NCBI RefSeq assembly: GCF_022539505.1
Contig: NC_061514.1
Location: forward strand, 219,503,837-219,567,836
DNA length: 64,000 nt
Origin: Lolium rigidum
Lineage: Eukaryota; Streptophyta; Magnoliopsida; Poales; Poaceae
Direction of reading: 5' to 3'
The position numbers and the translations under genes are program-made. The notes under the pieces were generated by a model that saw nothing but the letters and a program-made list of their open reading frames with translations, had not been told where the DNA came from and searched no databases. Every line of letters starts with the position of its first letter. The stretch's first letter is position 1. Shown here in pieces: positions 37,333 to 49,466 of the stretch.

Positions 37333-38730
37333 TGATGACCCACAAGTACAGGGGATCGCAGCAGTCTTCGCGGGTAGTAAAACCCAATTTATTGATTCGA
37401 CACAAGGGGAGACAAAGAATACTTGAAATCCTTAACAGCGGAGTTGTCAATTCAGCTGCACCTGGAAGCAGACTTGCTCGCAAGAGTTTATCGGTAGTAA
37501 CGGTTTTATAGCGATAGCGATAGTGAAATACCGAGTAGCGAGTAACGAGAGACAGCGGTAGTGATTATAGTAAACGGCAGGATTAAAATACGTAGGCACG
37601 GGGACGTATAACGGGCGTTTCATGGATGAGAGAAACTCATGTAACAATCAAGCGGGGCATTTGCGGATAATAATAAAACGGTGTCTAAGTACAAAGCAAT
37701 CAATAGGCATGTGTTCCAATTATAGTCGTACGTGCTCGCAATGAGAAACTTGCACAACATCTTTTGTCCTACCAGCCGGTGGCAGCCGGGCCTCAAGGGA
37801 ATCTACTTGGATATTAAGGTACTCCTTTTAATAGATTACCGGAGCAAAGCATTAACACTCCGTGAACACATGTGATCCTCACATCACTACCATCCCCTCC
37901 GGTTGTCCCGATTTCGTCACTTCGGGGCCATTGGTTCCGGACAGCGACATGTGTATACAACTTGCGGGTAAGACCATAAACAATGAATATCATGATGAAA
38001 TAATAACATGTTCAGATCTGAGATCATGGCACTCGGGCCCTAGTGACAAGCATTAAGCATAACAAGTTGCAACAATATCATCAAAGTACCAATTACGGAC
38101 ACTAGGCACTATGCCCTAACAATCTTATACTATTACATGACCAATCTCATCTAATCCCTACCATCCCCTTCTGCCTACAGCGGGGGAATTACTCACACAT
38201 GGATGGGGGAAACATGGCTGGTTGATGAAGAGGCGTCGGTGGTGATGGCGGCGATGATCTCCTCCAATTCCCCGTCCCGGCGGAGTGCCAGAACGGAGAC
38301 TTCTGGCTCCCGAGACGGAGTTTCGCGATGTGGCGGCGTTCTGGAGGGTTTCTGGCGACTGCGACTTCCCCCCGTGCGTTTTTAGGTCGAGGGCGATAAG
38401 TAGTCCGAAGGAGGGCGTCGGAGGCCTACCGAGGGGGCCACACGCTAGGGCCGCGCGCCCCCCTCCTGGGCCGCGCCGCCCTAGTGTGTGGGGCCCTCGG
38501 GCCTCCACCCGACTTGCCCTTCGGCTCCAGTGAGTTTTACGGGAAAATAGGGCCTTCCGTATAAATTCCGAGGTTTTTCCCGAAAGTTGGATTTCTGCAC
38601 AAAAACGAGACACCGAACGGTTCTGCTGAAAACAGCGTTAGTCCGTGTTAGTTGCATCCAAAATACACAAATTAGAGGCAAAACAATAGCAAAAGTATTC
38701 GGGGAAAGTAGATACGTTTTGGACGTATCA
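37333..38730 (-). repeat. Athila-like 3' LTR (second family)
   Basis: 1398 bp; minus strand starts TGATACGTCC and ends TGGGTCATCA. GC-rich block at about 38440-38510. To the right, minus-strand GCTTGGGGGAGT is the polypurine tract, so this is a 3' LTR. No PBS or 5' side is present at the left because the LTR abuts DUF295 sequence. Style resembles the Sabrina group; name not verified. Confidence 0.8.
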
Positions 38731-38936
38731 ACTCCCCCAAGCTTAGCTTATTGCTTGTCCTCAAGCAATTCGATTAACAAGCGAGCGATAAAAGAACTTT
38801 CACGAACACATTTGTTCATATGATGTAAATATTCTCATGCTATGGCTAACACTTAGGCAGTTCATAATAAGATACATGCAAATAAGATCATCTAATAGCT
38901 ATGTCAATCATGGAAAGGTACCAACAATTAATAATA
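38731..38936 (-). mobile_element. Interior remnant of the same Athila-like element
   Basis: Starts with the purine tract (ACTCCCCCAAGC on plus). No coding content. It is cut by the inverted-repeat transposon at 38937. Confidence 0.6.
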
Positions 38937-39689
38937 GGGATTTCTATTTTCGTGCCCTCCGGTCCTTAGTTGTACTCAGTTTTCCCCAGCTCCTTAGTTT
39001 TTCCTCAGTTTTCCCCAAGCCCTTGTTTGAAACCCGCAGAAGCAGCTCAGACGGCAGGATTCCCGTTTAGTTGACCGTTCGTCACGTGTGGGGCCGCGTC
39101 TTGTGGGGCCGCGTCGTGTGGGCCCGCGTCGCGTGGGGCTGGTAGAAAGGGACCGCGTGGGACAGGACGAGAAGCGTTTGGTTGCACGTGAGCAGGAGCT
39201 GGGTTCTGTCTCTCTCGGCCCCAAATTGGCATTATTAAGTGCACCTTTTTCCCCTCTTTCTCTCTGTCCTTTTCACCAAATTAGTATAAAATCTAGAGAA
39301 GCTTGCATTTCTGACTTTCTTCAATTATTTGTGCCTTTTGGCCCTCGTTGTTTGCCCAATATGGCAGCAAATCTAGTACTCCCTACGGTCCATATGTATG
39401 TAGTTAAATCTAGAAGCAAATCTCCGGGATAATGTACGATAAATTCACGATCATAGTAAATCAAGAAAACTAAGTACGGCCAACAAAATATAGTAGACTA
39501 GGGATAGATAATCCCTAGATAATATGGATAGATAATAGGCTGCATACACGGCAGCCAACATAGTAACGAGGTTCTTCACAGGCACCATCATACTAACATA
39601 ACAACAAGGGATCCCTAGCTAACAACAAAGGGATCCCAACAACAAACTAGGAGGCAGCGAGCAGCAGCAGCACACGTCCGGGACTCCGC

Positions 39690-40864
39690 CTACCCCATCC
39701 GGCTCTGCCTCCACTTGTTGCTCTTGCTCCCCTTGGGAGCCTTGGGCTTGAGCGGAGGCATGCGCCCGGCGGAGATCTCCACCCGCCGCAAGCTGCGGAG
39801 GTGCATGCCGAGCGCCCGTGCTTGGCGCGGAAGGAGTGGACGTTCACCGTCGTGCCGACCTTGGGGAAGGTGTTGCTGATGTTCTCAGCATGCGTGACGA
39901 GGCGGTTGAAGTCCGTGGCGCCGAGTCTCCCGGTGCGAAGGGGCACCTGTACACCTCCTTGGCGAAGTAGGAGATGTCTCGGCCGACCTGCAGCCTCCGC
40001 GGCACACTGGCGAGTCTTGACGTCCTCCTCCTCTTCGTCGCTGCCGACGTCGCTGCCGGACATCCGATCCATATCAAACAGAAACTAGTGAATGAGTTGC
40101 AACGATGACTAACGTACATGATAACAAAGTTAAGAAAAACGAGTCAGCCTCAGTTAGAGTGGACATGATTATATATCTACAGGGAAGGTGTTAGCGAACT
40201 AAAGCTCATGCACAACAGATTTGTACACAACAATGGTTCGCTGAACCCTCCTTGTAAAAATTTGTGCCCAACCATTCATCATAGGCAAAGAAACAGATTC
40301 TAGATCTGAACTAGATCTGAACTTGAACACATTCGAGATTATTTGCAAAATTAAACGGTTGATATCTTTTGATTAGTGCATAAAATAACTGATTGAGATC
40401 CCATGATTACTTGCATAAATTAACTGATTGAGATCCAATATTACTTGCATAAATTAACCGAACAGCCGAACCCCAAATCTTAAACGAAATCAAGAAGTGA
40501 TCAAAACAAAATGAAATAAAATCGGCGCAAATATTAGCCCAATACTCATCCATCTACAGATCCATCTACACCAGCAAAAATAGGGTTCAAAAAGGAATGG
40601 GGAACAAAAAAGGAAGCAAACCGTAGTTACCTCGTTCCATGGGTCCTCCAGGGAGGTGTCGTAGGGGTTCGGGGGCGGGACGTACTGCACGGGGTCGTAG
40701 GGGTCCCATCCCGCCGGGATCTAACTGCCACCGGCGGCAGCAGCCTCCGATGCACCGGCGACGGCGGCGGCGGCGGCGTCGTCCGTCGAGGGGACGGCGC
40801 CGAAGATGGAGGCGTCGCGCTTCGAGCCAACCTCGACGATTGGATTGGCATTCTCCTTGTCCAT
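39690..40864 (-). pseudogene. Captured zf-XS-like gene, broken
   Basis: Exon 1 is 40864-40631 and starts MDKENANPIVEVGSKRD. It has an Ala-rich run, an in-frame TAG after GGS, then WDPYDPVQYVPPPNPYDTS up to a donor GTAACT. The second exon lies around 40072-39690. It has an acidic start (GSDEEEED), then YRCPF, DFNRLVTHAENISNTFP and RAKH, which together resemble the zf-XS zinc-binding domain of SGS3/IDN2-type proteins, except that the second Cys of the CPFC pair appears as Ala. At least two frameshifts and a basic tail (KPKAPKGSKSNKW) before TAG are visible. zf-XS proteins bind dsRNA pathway components; that role is inferred from family only. Confidence 0.5.
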
Positions 40865-41969
40865 CTCTCCGGCGGAGGAAGAGGAAGAGGGAGAGGGAGA
40901 GGGTTTTTTGCTTTGGAGAAGATGATGGGACGTGAGAGAGTTGGCGATGCGTGAGCGAGTGAGAGTGACGAGAGAGAGTGCGAGGAGGCGTCTATAAAGG
41001 CGAGGGGTGGTTAATGCGACCCGCGTCCTACGCGTGCACGGGTGCACGTCCGCACGTCTTGGACTTACGCAACGCGACACGCGTCCACGATTGCACGTCT
41101 CGACTTCTCCACCGCGACCCGCGTCTACGCGTCAACAATTGCACGTGTCCTCGAGTCTAACCCCGGAAATTTAGATATACTCGGGTATACCCTCGAGTCT
41201 TATACTAGCATTTTTTGTGTGCTCAATTTTCCCCTCGAGTGCTAATACTGGCTAGTGCAATATACTCGGTTTTACCCTCAAGTGTCTGGTCAACGAGAGA
41301 GTCAACAAATGGGATTAACTAGTTAAATGAGTCATTTAATGTGCAAAAAAATCCTAAAAAGAGTGGCACTTACTCATGGAGTCTTTACCACAAATTGCCA
41401 CTTCTCAAATCATAGATAAATCATAGATAAATCAAGTTTTACCACAAATTGCCACTTCTCAAATCACCTAGTAGCTATGAAGGTGCATGGTTTTCCACAA
41501 TAAGCCCTTCCCAAAACAGCTTCCCCCAAATCATACTTTGTCTAAATGAGGCCACAATTCTCACACTGATGTATATTGGTATTGCAAATAGTTTGAGGTA
41601 GGCCAAGATGGGTTTCCTTGTACAAAACACGCATTTTCCATTTTTTAAATCTCATATTTGAATCCCTTAGTCTATTTACTACTCGGGTGCCCTTGGTTTC
41701 TTGATAGTACTCAGTTTTGCCCTCTCTCTTCACAAATTCTCGCAGACGTGCATCATCGCCCTGATTGGTCTAGCCCATGTCACGCGGATCGTGCCCGCCG
41801 ACCGTTGATCGTATGATATAGGGAACGGGCAGGATAACCCCTCTCTCTCTCTCTGTTGGCGGTTAATTAGCTTCCACCCTCTAAGTATGTTTGAAGGGCG
41901 GTTTTCCGTATTATTTTTCACGCGCTAAAAATTATAAACTCTTTTAGGCGTTATTTTTCACGCAAAAAA

Positions 41970-42413
41970 TGATAAACCATCACCGATTTGTTGTTACCAT
42001 TACTTTTCACGCAAAAAAATGATAAACCATCACCGATTTGTTGTTGCCATTACTTTTCATGCAAACAAATGATAAACCATCAACAATTTGTTGTAGCCAT
42101 TACTTTTCACGCAAAAAAATGATAAACCATCAACAATTTGTTGTAGCCATTACTTTTCACGCAAAAAAATGATAAACCATCACCGATTTGTTGTTGCCAT
42201 TACTTTTCACGCAAAAAATGATAAACCATCAACAATTTGTTGTAGCCATTACTTTTCACGCAAAAAATGATAAACCATCAACAATTTGTTGTTGCCATTA
42301 CTTTTCACGCAAAAAATATGATAAACCATCACCAATTTGTTGTTGCCATTACTTTTCACGCAAAAAAATGATAAACCATCAACAATTTGTTGTAGCCATT
42401 ACTTTTCACGCAG
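41970..42413. repeat. Minisatellite, about nine 50-bp units
   Basis: Units read GATAAACCATCA(C/A)(C/A) ATTTGTTGT(T/A)GCCATTACTTTTCACGC with A runs. Unit starts near 41970, 42021, 42069, 42120, 42171, 42220, 42268, 42321 and 42369. The plus open frame across it is an artefact of the repeat. Confidence 0.85.
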
Positions 42414-42424
42414 AAAAAACCTAA

Positions 42425-42870
42425 TTTGTTACAAAAGCTGGTTTCAGTGAGACCTAACCAAGTTTGGCATACATGATGGCATACCTATAACAACAAGGAA
42501 TATCTAAAAGGGAAAGTTTCGAGAAAATTTGAAATTTAGGGTGAAAATGATGCCATACATGATGCTTGTTTTTCGAGGTTTTGACCCGAAAATCAATTGG
42601 GTATTGTAAAGGGAAATAAAAAGTTCGAAAAATGTAAAAACGAAACAATCTATCTATCTATGTATAGAAGATCAGCTGTATGAAATTTGAGGTTATTTAG
42701 AGAAGGTAGAAAAAATCACCTTGTTAGAAAAGCTGGTTTCAGCGAGACGAAACGGCATGCGCTTAAGCAAAGTGATTTTTTCGAACATCTCCAAATGACC
42801 CCAAATTTTCCATACATGATGCCATACGTGTAACAACAAGGAACCCTATCTAAAAAGTGTCAAAAAAGTT
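42425..42870. repeat. Diverged direct duplication inside the TIR element
   Basis: AAAGCTGGTTTCAGTGAGAC at about 42436 and a near match at about 42730, followed in both by CATACATGATG and TAACAACAAGGAA blocks. It fits an old internal duplication of roughly 300 bp. Confidence 0.5.
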
Positions 42871-42959
42871 TGCCTAACCGTATAGCTCTATCAAAAAGAA
42901 CTTCACCATGGCGCTAGTATAATTTTGGGATAGTTACAAACTTTCGTTACCTAACCTTC

Positions 42960-43800
42960 AACATGAAACTTGTTTCAAATTCATTTTGGCCTACAAGAAA
43001 CAAATCCCAACTTGATTCGAGCACCACAGCCTCCAAACGATGCCGATGCCGATATCGGCATGGTCGAAACGGCTATGCTCGCCGCCCTCTGCTAGGTCAA
43101 CGTCGGGATGCACCCTCAATCCCGTCCCCTCATTCGATCACCGACACACCGGAGATACCGCCGAGGCCAATGCCGAACGTACATGCTCGATGCCAATGCC
43201 GAACATGCATGCACGCCGCTGTGGGCACGGCCACGCCGACCCGCTATGTTGGACGCCACAGACCGCCGCGAGGTCTTTCCCTTCGCCACCACACTCTCCT
43301 AGCACCCACCTATACACGCCAGAAAGGAGAGACACTAGTTTTCTCTACATTGCTCGCGTTCGTGTCCGACACGGTCGGTCAAAGTTTTGAGGTGGTCGTC
43401 GATGTCGTCGACCATTCTTCTCTTCTTTGCATGGTTAAACGCGTCTAGTTCATATCTATCTAATGCGTACCGGTCTCGCCTCATGCGGTTCTTTGTGGAC
43501 GTCGATCTCATCTCGGCACCCCGCATGCCACCTCCTCCGTGCCATCGCTGTAGAGCTCCGTTTAAAAATCTAATCCTACCCGTGTATTGCCCCTTGTATC
43601 GGCGTCATGGCCCCACTTGTCATTTGATATACCGAAGCCCCACTCGTTCGCGTTTTGGTCGGGGATACGGCGATGCTTACGGTCAAACAAAGATGGATGG
43701 TCCGACGTGTCTTTGCGGGCTCTACGTGGCCCCACTAGTCGAGAAGATAACGGTCAACCGTCGGGCAACCGGCCGTTACATCACGTGTGATGGTTTAAGA
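42960..43800 (+). other. GC-rich gene-like stretch, not identified
   Basis: GC-rich sequence with repeated GATGCCGATGCCG-type runs and several overlapping open frames up to about 160 codons. None shows a recognisable domain. It could be another captured gene fragment within the TIR element. Confidence 0.3.
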
Positions 43801-43889
43801 CAAACGCTTGGGTAAAACTGAGGAAAAACTAAGGAGCTGGGGAAAACTGAGCACAACTAAGGACCCGAGGGCACGAAAATAGAAATCCC

Positions 43890-45525
43890 TTAATTTTAAT
43901 TCTAAATTCAATTAAAATTCAATAATTAGTAAAAAAAATCCAAAAGTAAATAAAAACCAGTAAATAAAAAAAAGAAAACATCAAAACTAATTTTCTTTAT
44001 TTCCTTATTTTGTTAAAGCATTATCAGAGAGATTTAAACCCTGATTAATAATTACCCTAATTATTAATTATTTAAAAATGATAAATGCCAAATTCAATAT
44101 TATTTTTAGAAGTTATTAATAACTTAAAATTCAAAATGAAGTTATTAATCATAGAAATACATGGTAAATAGTAAACCCTAGTTCCATATGGTAGAAAACT
44201 AGGAACTCATCATTTCATGGGTAATCCTAAAACCCTAATGCCATTTAGACCCTAGTTCCATTGGTACATGTGAACCCTAAATTGTCCTAAACCTAAAAAC
44301 CTAGGTTAGAACATGTGATCATGGTACCTACTTCCAAATCATAGAACAATAATAGCAACTAAATAATTACCAGGACCACATAAAATGTAAGAACCCTATC
44401 ACTAGTTAATTGCTATGCTATGTTCTCATCTAAATAAAACGTGTTGATCTAGTAGGATCAACCAAGTGTAAAACCCTAGTTCCTATTCCCAAAACCATCG
44501 TCCCTAACTATCCATGAGTAGCATCACACCATTGTGATGAACTCCAATAGCAACCATGCTAATATTGACATCACATCCCATACACACTAAACCCTATTAG
44601 TGTGAGATAATTATTAAACATCCTATTTAGGAAACCACCATTCCTTACTTAATGAATCCAATAACAAAACCTAGACAACCTCAACCCTAATAGTTATACT
44701 TCTTATTATTTAAGAAGTATGTTCTTCAAAAGTTATTCTTTTGAAGTAAATAAAGGATCATCATCAACCCTGCTTAATAGGAACCATAAACCCCAGCCAG
44801 TTATCACCAGCAAGATGAACCCACCATGATAGCAACCATGAATAACTAATTGCTTAAGTTGTTTATGCTTAAGTAAAACTATTCAAGCCTTGTTACTAAT
44901 AAATCCAACATTCTCAGGATCCATCCAATACTTACTCCAGAAACTATATGAAACCATAATCAACCATAGAACCCCACCAACCTAATTATCATACTTGTTC
45001 TTTATTAAATAACATGTTCTTCAAAAGTTATTCTTTTGAAGTATATGATAATTAATCATTAACCATGCCATATAGGGCTAAAACCAACCACTATTCATTA
45101 CATGTTAGGATTATACCAAATGTTATAGTTGTGTGCTATTAATATTATTGTTATTATATTTTACAGCACCTGTTCATGATACCATGTAACCACACCTGAA
45201 TAAGAACCTTGTATGAGAATCATTCTAAAAGTGCAACACACCCTGAACCAATCATTACAACTCACTGATCCTAAATTATCGGGGTTAGGTCATGCTTAGA
45301 GCGATTGTATCTCATACTTATGCATTATTGCATCCTTGCCAATCTTTTAAACATCGTCCTTACCGGACGATGATGCTATTTCAGAATTTGGAGTTATTGC
45401 GTATCGAAGACCTTGTACGCATAATCTTGCAGTCAAGAAAGGCAAGTTCATCGCTTGCTCATGTCATTTGAGTATCTTTATCAAATTACTTGCAAAGTAC
45501 TATGATTACCACTATTGCATGAAAA
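43890..45525 (+). repeat. Diverged LTR of the giant-element family
   Basis: Collinear with 12480-14310 of the giant LTR but clearly older. Shared blocks include AAAAGTGCAAC, CATCGTCCTTACCGGACGATG and GGAGTTAT...CGTATCGAAG. It keeps both hairpins and several AAACCCTA motifs. The right end is lost in the assembly gap. Confidence 0.75.
44724..45041 (+). repeat. Two hairpins in the diverged LTR
   Basis: Same 23-bp hairpin as in the giant LTRs, at 44724-44746 and 45019-45041, without a single change although surrounding sequence has diverged. Confidence 0.7.
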
Positions 45526-45625
45526 NNNNNNNNNNNNNNNNNNNNNNNNNNNNNNNNNNNNNNNNNNNNNNNNNNNNNNNNNNNNNNNNNNNNNNNNNNN
45601 NNNNNNNNNNNNNNNNNNNNNNNNN
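45526..45625. other. Assembly gap (100 N)
   Basis: A run of exactly 100 N, the conventional gap of unknown size. Frames reported across it are meaningless. Confidence 1.
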
Positions 45626-45891
45626 CCCGTGAAAATTCTGAACCTCCTGCTGCCGATACGGACGAAGTTCTCCCAGTCTTCAAACCAGACTGTGTGTTTG
45701 CTACACACTTGCGCGGCCAGCATCGCCCACAGCCAGTTCCAGATTGGTGCCGCATGCACATCAACGGGAGGGCTGCTGCTATAGGCTCATCACTGAACTA
45801 CCAGGCGCAAGAACATAGGGAGCAAATGTTCGAGGCACCAATGTGGTTCATCGCAACCAACCCAATTTGGGGAAGTGCTATTCCTTCTTAG
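45626..45891 (+). pseudogene. DUF295-type C-terminal piece, partial
   Basis: Plus-strand frame from the gap edge to TAG at 45891 contains FKPDCVFATH, DWCRMHINGR and FEAPMWFIATNP. These correspond closely to FKPDCVFATH, NWCRMHVNGG and AEAPMWFVPTLP at the C terminus of the 33.3-kb gene. The 5' part is lost in the gap, so completeness cannot be judged; the visible frame is intact. Confidence 0.65.
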
Positions 45892-46202
45892 TTAGAATGT
45901 ACTTACTCTGTTTAGAAATGTAAGATGGTGGAGCATTTTGTTTGGTTCATCCACTTCAGTTTGTATGTAGTCTGTTTTTTGTGTGTAGATTGATCACTTT
46001 GATTTGTATCTATTCTACTTTAAAAGTACCTAAAACATCTTATATTGATGCACGAGGGGAGTAGTAGAGCCGATGAATTTGGCGTGCGCCTAGAACCTTC
46101 CAGTGTCCTCTAGTTAATTTCCTGCTTTAAGATTCGTGTATTGCATCCTAGATTTAGTAAAAGTAACCTTTTATTATTTGACAATTATGCTCGTTTTTAG
46201 AA

Positions 46203-47233
46203 GGATCCATTCTCAGTTGGATCATGTGCCTTTATTTGGAGGCGAGTCTACAGCCTCGACACACACTCTTTGTTCATCGCCCTCAATTATCCGTTAAACG
46301 TGAAGATACATGATGGCCAACCTCCTGATGGCACGCTGAATCCATTACTGAGGACAAACTGTGTGTCTGGATCATAAAAGGGTTAATTGGTTCTACGCCA
46401 CTCCCAATTCACAAGTTGTGTTTATGCCATTACAAAAACTGAAGTTGTGTCTATGCCACTCTCAATTCTCAATACCCCTTTCTATGCCATTTTCAGCAAT
46501 ATTTGTACCCTATACTACAGTTTGTACATACTCTCACATATAATCTAGACCGTACTTTGCACCTATGTTTAATGGATCATATGTGCCCAGAAATGGCTCA
46601 TATTATAATAGTAGTCTCATATTAGTGTTCTTGACATTCTGTAAAATTTTCAGATTTTTCGAAGAAGTTTGAATTTTTGGACAAAATTTTACCAATTTCT
46701 AGACAAAACAGAAAATGTTAGTTTTTTGATGCAAATCTACAAATAAATGGCTCAAATTAAAACAATATACTCGTTTCAGTGTTTTTGATTTTCTGTATTT
46801 TTTAGATTTTTTTGAGAAGTTCTAATTTTTGCCAGAATTTGAAAATTTTGGATTTTTTGTGCCCGAAACACCCAAAAGACGCTCCAAATCTGAACACAGG
46901 ATTATTTTGGCCAATACGAAAGTATAAACTGAAATATGACTATTTACTGAACCGTTTTCATGTTGTATTGTTGAAAATGGTATAGAATGGGGTATTGAGA
47001 ATTGAGAGTGGCATAAACACAACTTCAGTTTTTGTAATGGCATAAACACAACTTGTGAATTGAGGAGTGGCATAGAACCAATTAACCCATCGTAAGATGG
47101 GTTTAGTGAGATAGCACATCCACTCATTAGCCGCTGGAAGCTTCAGCTAAGGAAAGAAGAGCGCTTTGAAGTCACCAGCCTTCGGCAGATGGATGGGGAA
47201 ATCCCAACAAACGGCGATGTGGTTCAACCCTAG
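46203..47233 (+). pseudogene. DUF295-type C-terminal exon split by a MITE
   Basis: After a possible acceptor (TTTTTAGAAG) the frame reads SVGSCAFIWRRVYSLD, SLFIALNYPLNVK and LLRTNCVSGS, then a TAA that lies in the MITE target site. After the MITE (47089) the same frame continues as GFSEIAHPLISRWKLQ to TAG at 47233. Removing the 709-bp MITE and one target duplicate leaves the frame aligned but still with TAA at the junction. Confidence 0.6.
46380..47088. mobile_element. MULE-type MITE with long TIRs
   Basis: 709 bp with inverted repeats of over 100 bp starting GGGTTAATTGGTTCTA. Flanks ATCATAAAA and ATCGTAAGA match at 7 of 9 positions, the size of a Mutator duplication. No coding content. Confidence 0.75.
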
Positions 47234-48090
47234 TTTATACAATATCTGCATATTTCTGATAAAACATGTAGAATCATGTACTACCAACAATATTCATAAA
47301 GAATTTTTCCGATAAAGGGAATATATTAATATAAGGAGATACCAATTACACCCAGCCTCTGCAACCACGCAATACCATAATGACAGTATGGATGCACACA
47401 ACCAAAAAAGAGAAAGAGAAACTAAGAAATAAAAGCCCCGCTACAGTATTTCAGCACCTAGCAACAACAATACTACCACCACCAGACAACACACGTGAGA
47501 CTCTCCAAAAGCGACGCCTCCATGAAGGAAACATTGCACCAGCACCGTCATCGCCGCCCGATCAAAGACTTAGGTTTTCACCCTGAAGATAGTCCTCACT
47601 CTCAAAACAATGGCTTCAACAAGGTGAATCAATTAAGGCTTGACCTTGGATTTTCACCCTGAAAGGTAGGACTGTGAACTTCACCTGTGTTGCCGACCCC
47701 ACTTTCATACCAATGTTGGAACACCAAGCAAGTCCCTCAACAACGTAGAGAATTGAACCTCCATTAGTATTCATAAAGCATGTATCGCTCTACATTCCTT
47801 TTTTAAACAATTATTGATACCAATCTCTTGTGGTTGTCGCTAATTAGATCACCACGCCGAGGTCTTTGTTTACTTTTGTCTATTTTTGTTGCATGGGTAT
47901 CCCATTTGTCTTTCGACATCTTGTTGGTGCAGATGCTGAGTGCAATTCGCATGTTTGTGATTTTAATATATATTCCATTTCTTCAACAGAATTTATTAGT
48001 ACATCTTGTGTATAGGTATCTTCTGACTACTTGGGAGGAACATACCTTTCCCCCCTAGGATCCTGGCTGTACTTGATGCAGGCCACCAAA
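47234..48090. other. Intergenic, possible retroelement debris
   Basis: A stretch at about 47280-47720 (GATAAAGGGAATATATTAA and GTAGGACTGTGAACTTC) looks like repetitive Triticeae sequence, possibly a LINE 3' region in reverse. No domain is visible and I do not assign a family. Confidence 0.3.
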
Positions 48091-48099
48091 GTTGTCCTA

Positions 48100-48730
48100 A
48101 ATGGACCATAATTTGTTGAGGGCTCGGCTCAACGTAGAAGGCCCAGTAGGCCGGGGTGCACGGGTAGCCCAGGTGATAGTTGGTTTGTTATAAAAGAGTT
48201 ATTGTTCTTCTTCGAACAATAGATGCATTGTAGGTTCTACAAACTTCCACTGACTTGTAGGTCCAGACCTCACATGTCAGTGAGATGATGCTGGTAGTTG
48301 CCGGTGCACCTATCGGTGTTTGGAGTGCGTGTGTGTGCCCTCGGTTCTTCTGAGACAAGCGGCACTTATTCCGTTACCACGAACCATACTCCCCTCTCAC
48401 TACCATTATCTTCTCTTGCCATCTCGCATCCCTCCATTGAAGACCACTGCTACCGAAGCGGCGGTTGGCGGCGGAAATCATCCTACGGTGGCGGATCAGC
48501 CCCCATCTCCTCTCCGGCAGCAGTGCGTTGTGTATGTAACTATGTAATCCCTGAAACCCTGAATCTAGATGATGTGATGTTTTTTGTGTGGAGTAGTTTT
48601 CATCTAAGAGTAGACCCGTTTGCGGGGACTAGAATTACGCTTGAAAGTGGGCGAGATCTACTAATTTCATCTGGGGTCCCCGGACTAACTGTCCGAAATA
48701 CCCTGTTATGTATACAATTCACGATCCCAT
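48100..48730 (+). other. LTR-like or promoter-like segment
   Basis: It contains TATAAAA at 48189-48195 in a typical promoter layout and a GC-rich stretch after it, with open frames of up to 144 codons and no recognised domain. A Copia-type LTR is possible, but no matching second copy is in the window. Confidence 0.3.
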
Positions 48731-48763
48731 GATCAGTGCGTCGTGAACACATAATCGAACCTC

Positions 48764-49120
48764 GGTTGGACAAGGCGACGCTTAGGCACCGCTTAAGCAC
48801 GCTTAGGCACTAGGCGATGGACAAACGCCTCGCCTAGGGCATAAGCGGAAGTCTAGGCAGTGTAACCAAGAAATTGTCTTCCATAATAAGAAATCATGCA
48901 ATACTTCACGATCGATTTAGATGGCATTATTTTCAAGGTAGTTATTAGAAATTTACACATTTTGATGGTCTAAATGAATGTTTATTCACATATAATAACC
49001 CATATACACACTTGATGGTATAAATGATGCTTGCATTGGCTTCGCCTTGGCCGATTAAGCATCGCCTAGGCACTAGGCGAAGGGCAATCACCTCGCTTAC
49101 GCCTACCGCTTTTTCCAACC
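48764..49120. mobile_element. Small inverted-repeat element rich in CGCCTAGG
   Basis: Ends GGTTGGA (48764) and TCCAACC (49120) with complementary CGACGCTTAGGCAC / CGCCTAGGCACTAGGCG motifs internally. Looks like a MITE; superfamily not assigned. Confidence 0.45.
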
Positions 49121-49466
49121 TTACCGAACTGACATCAAATTACACCATCCATTACAACACGAGATAAGAAAATTACAAATAAGGTCACATGACCATTCTT
49201 TACATACTAGCCTCGAAGGGCCTAACTAAACATCAGAGTAGCAACATCACTTCAATAGCGCGGAGCCCAAGTCATCTGCCATAACCCTACAGGCAACTGA
49301 CTGGGAAGACGTTCTTAGCTCTCATAGACATCATCAAATCCTTCTTCTTCTGTCGAATTCCTTCAAGTCTGGCCAAGTAAATAGCCAGGGACAAATCCGT
49401 GAGTACATTAGAATTGTACTTGCAAACCATCAAGAAGGTGATAACAATTCTAACTAAAGAAGACAA

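Larger units (their letters stand above)
38937..43889. mobile_element. Large TIR DNA transposon, Mutator-like, carrying gene material
   Basis: The two ends are inverted repeats of about 90 bp: GGGATTTCTATTTTCGTGCC at 38937 and its reverse complement ending at 43889. Similarity extends through TCAGTTTTCCCCAGCTCC and weakly beyond. Flanks TTAATAATA and TTAATTTTA match at 7 of 9 positions, which could be a degraded 9-bp MULE duplication, but both flanks are AT-rich and belong to different elements. No transposase is seen. The interior holds a broken zf-XS-like gene, a minisatellite and GC-rich gene-like sequence, so a Pack-MULE-like carrier is the favoured reading. Confidence 0.65.

Noticed and set aside
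42188..42424. Repetitive 78-codon frame
   Set aside because: Created by the minisatellite; a period of about 50 bp with length variation cannot keep a frame.
45481..45784. Frames spanning the N gap
   Set aside because: The gap length is arbitrary, so frame continuity is meaningless.
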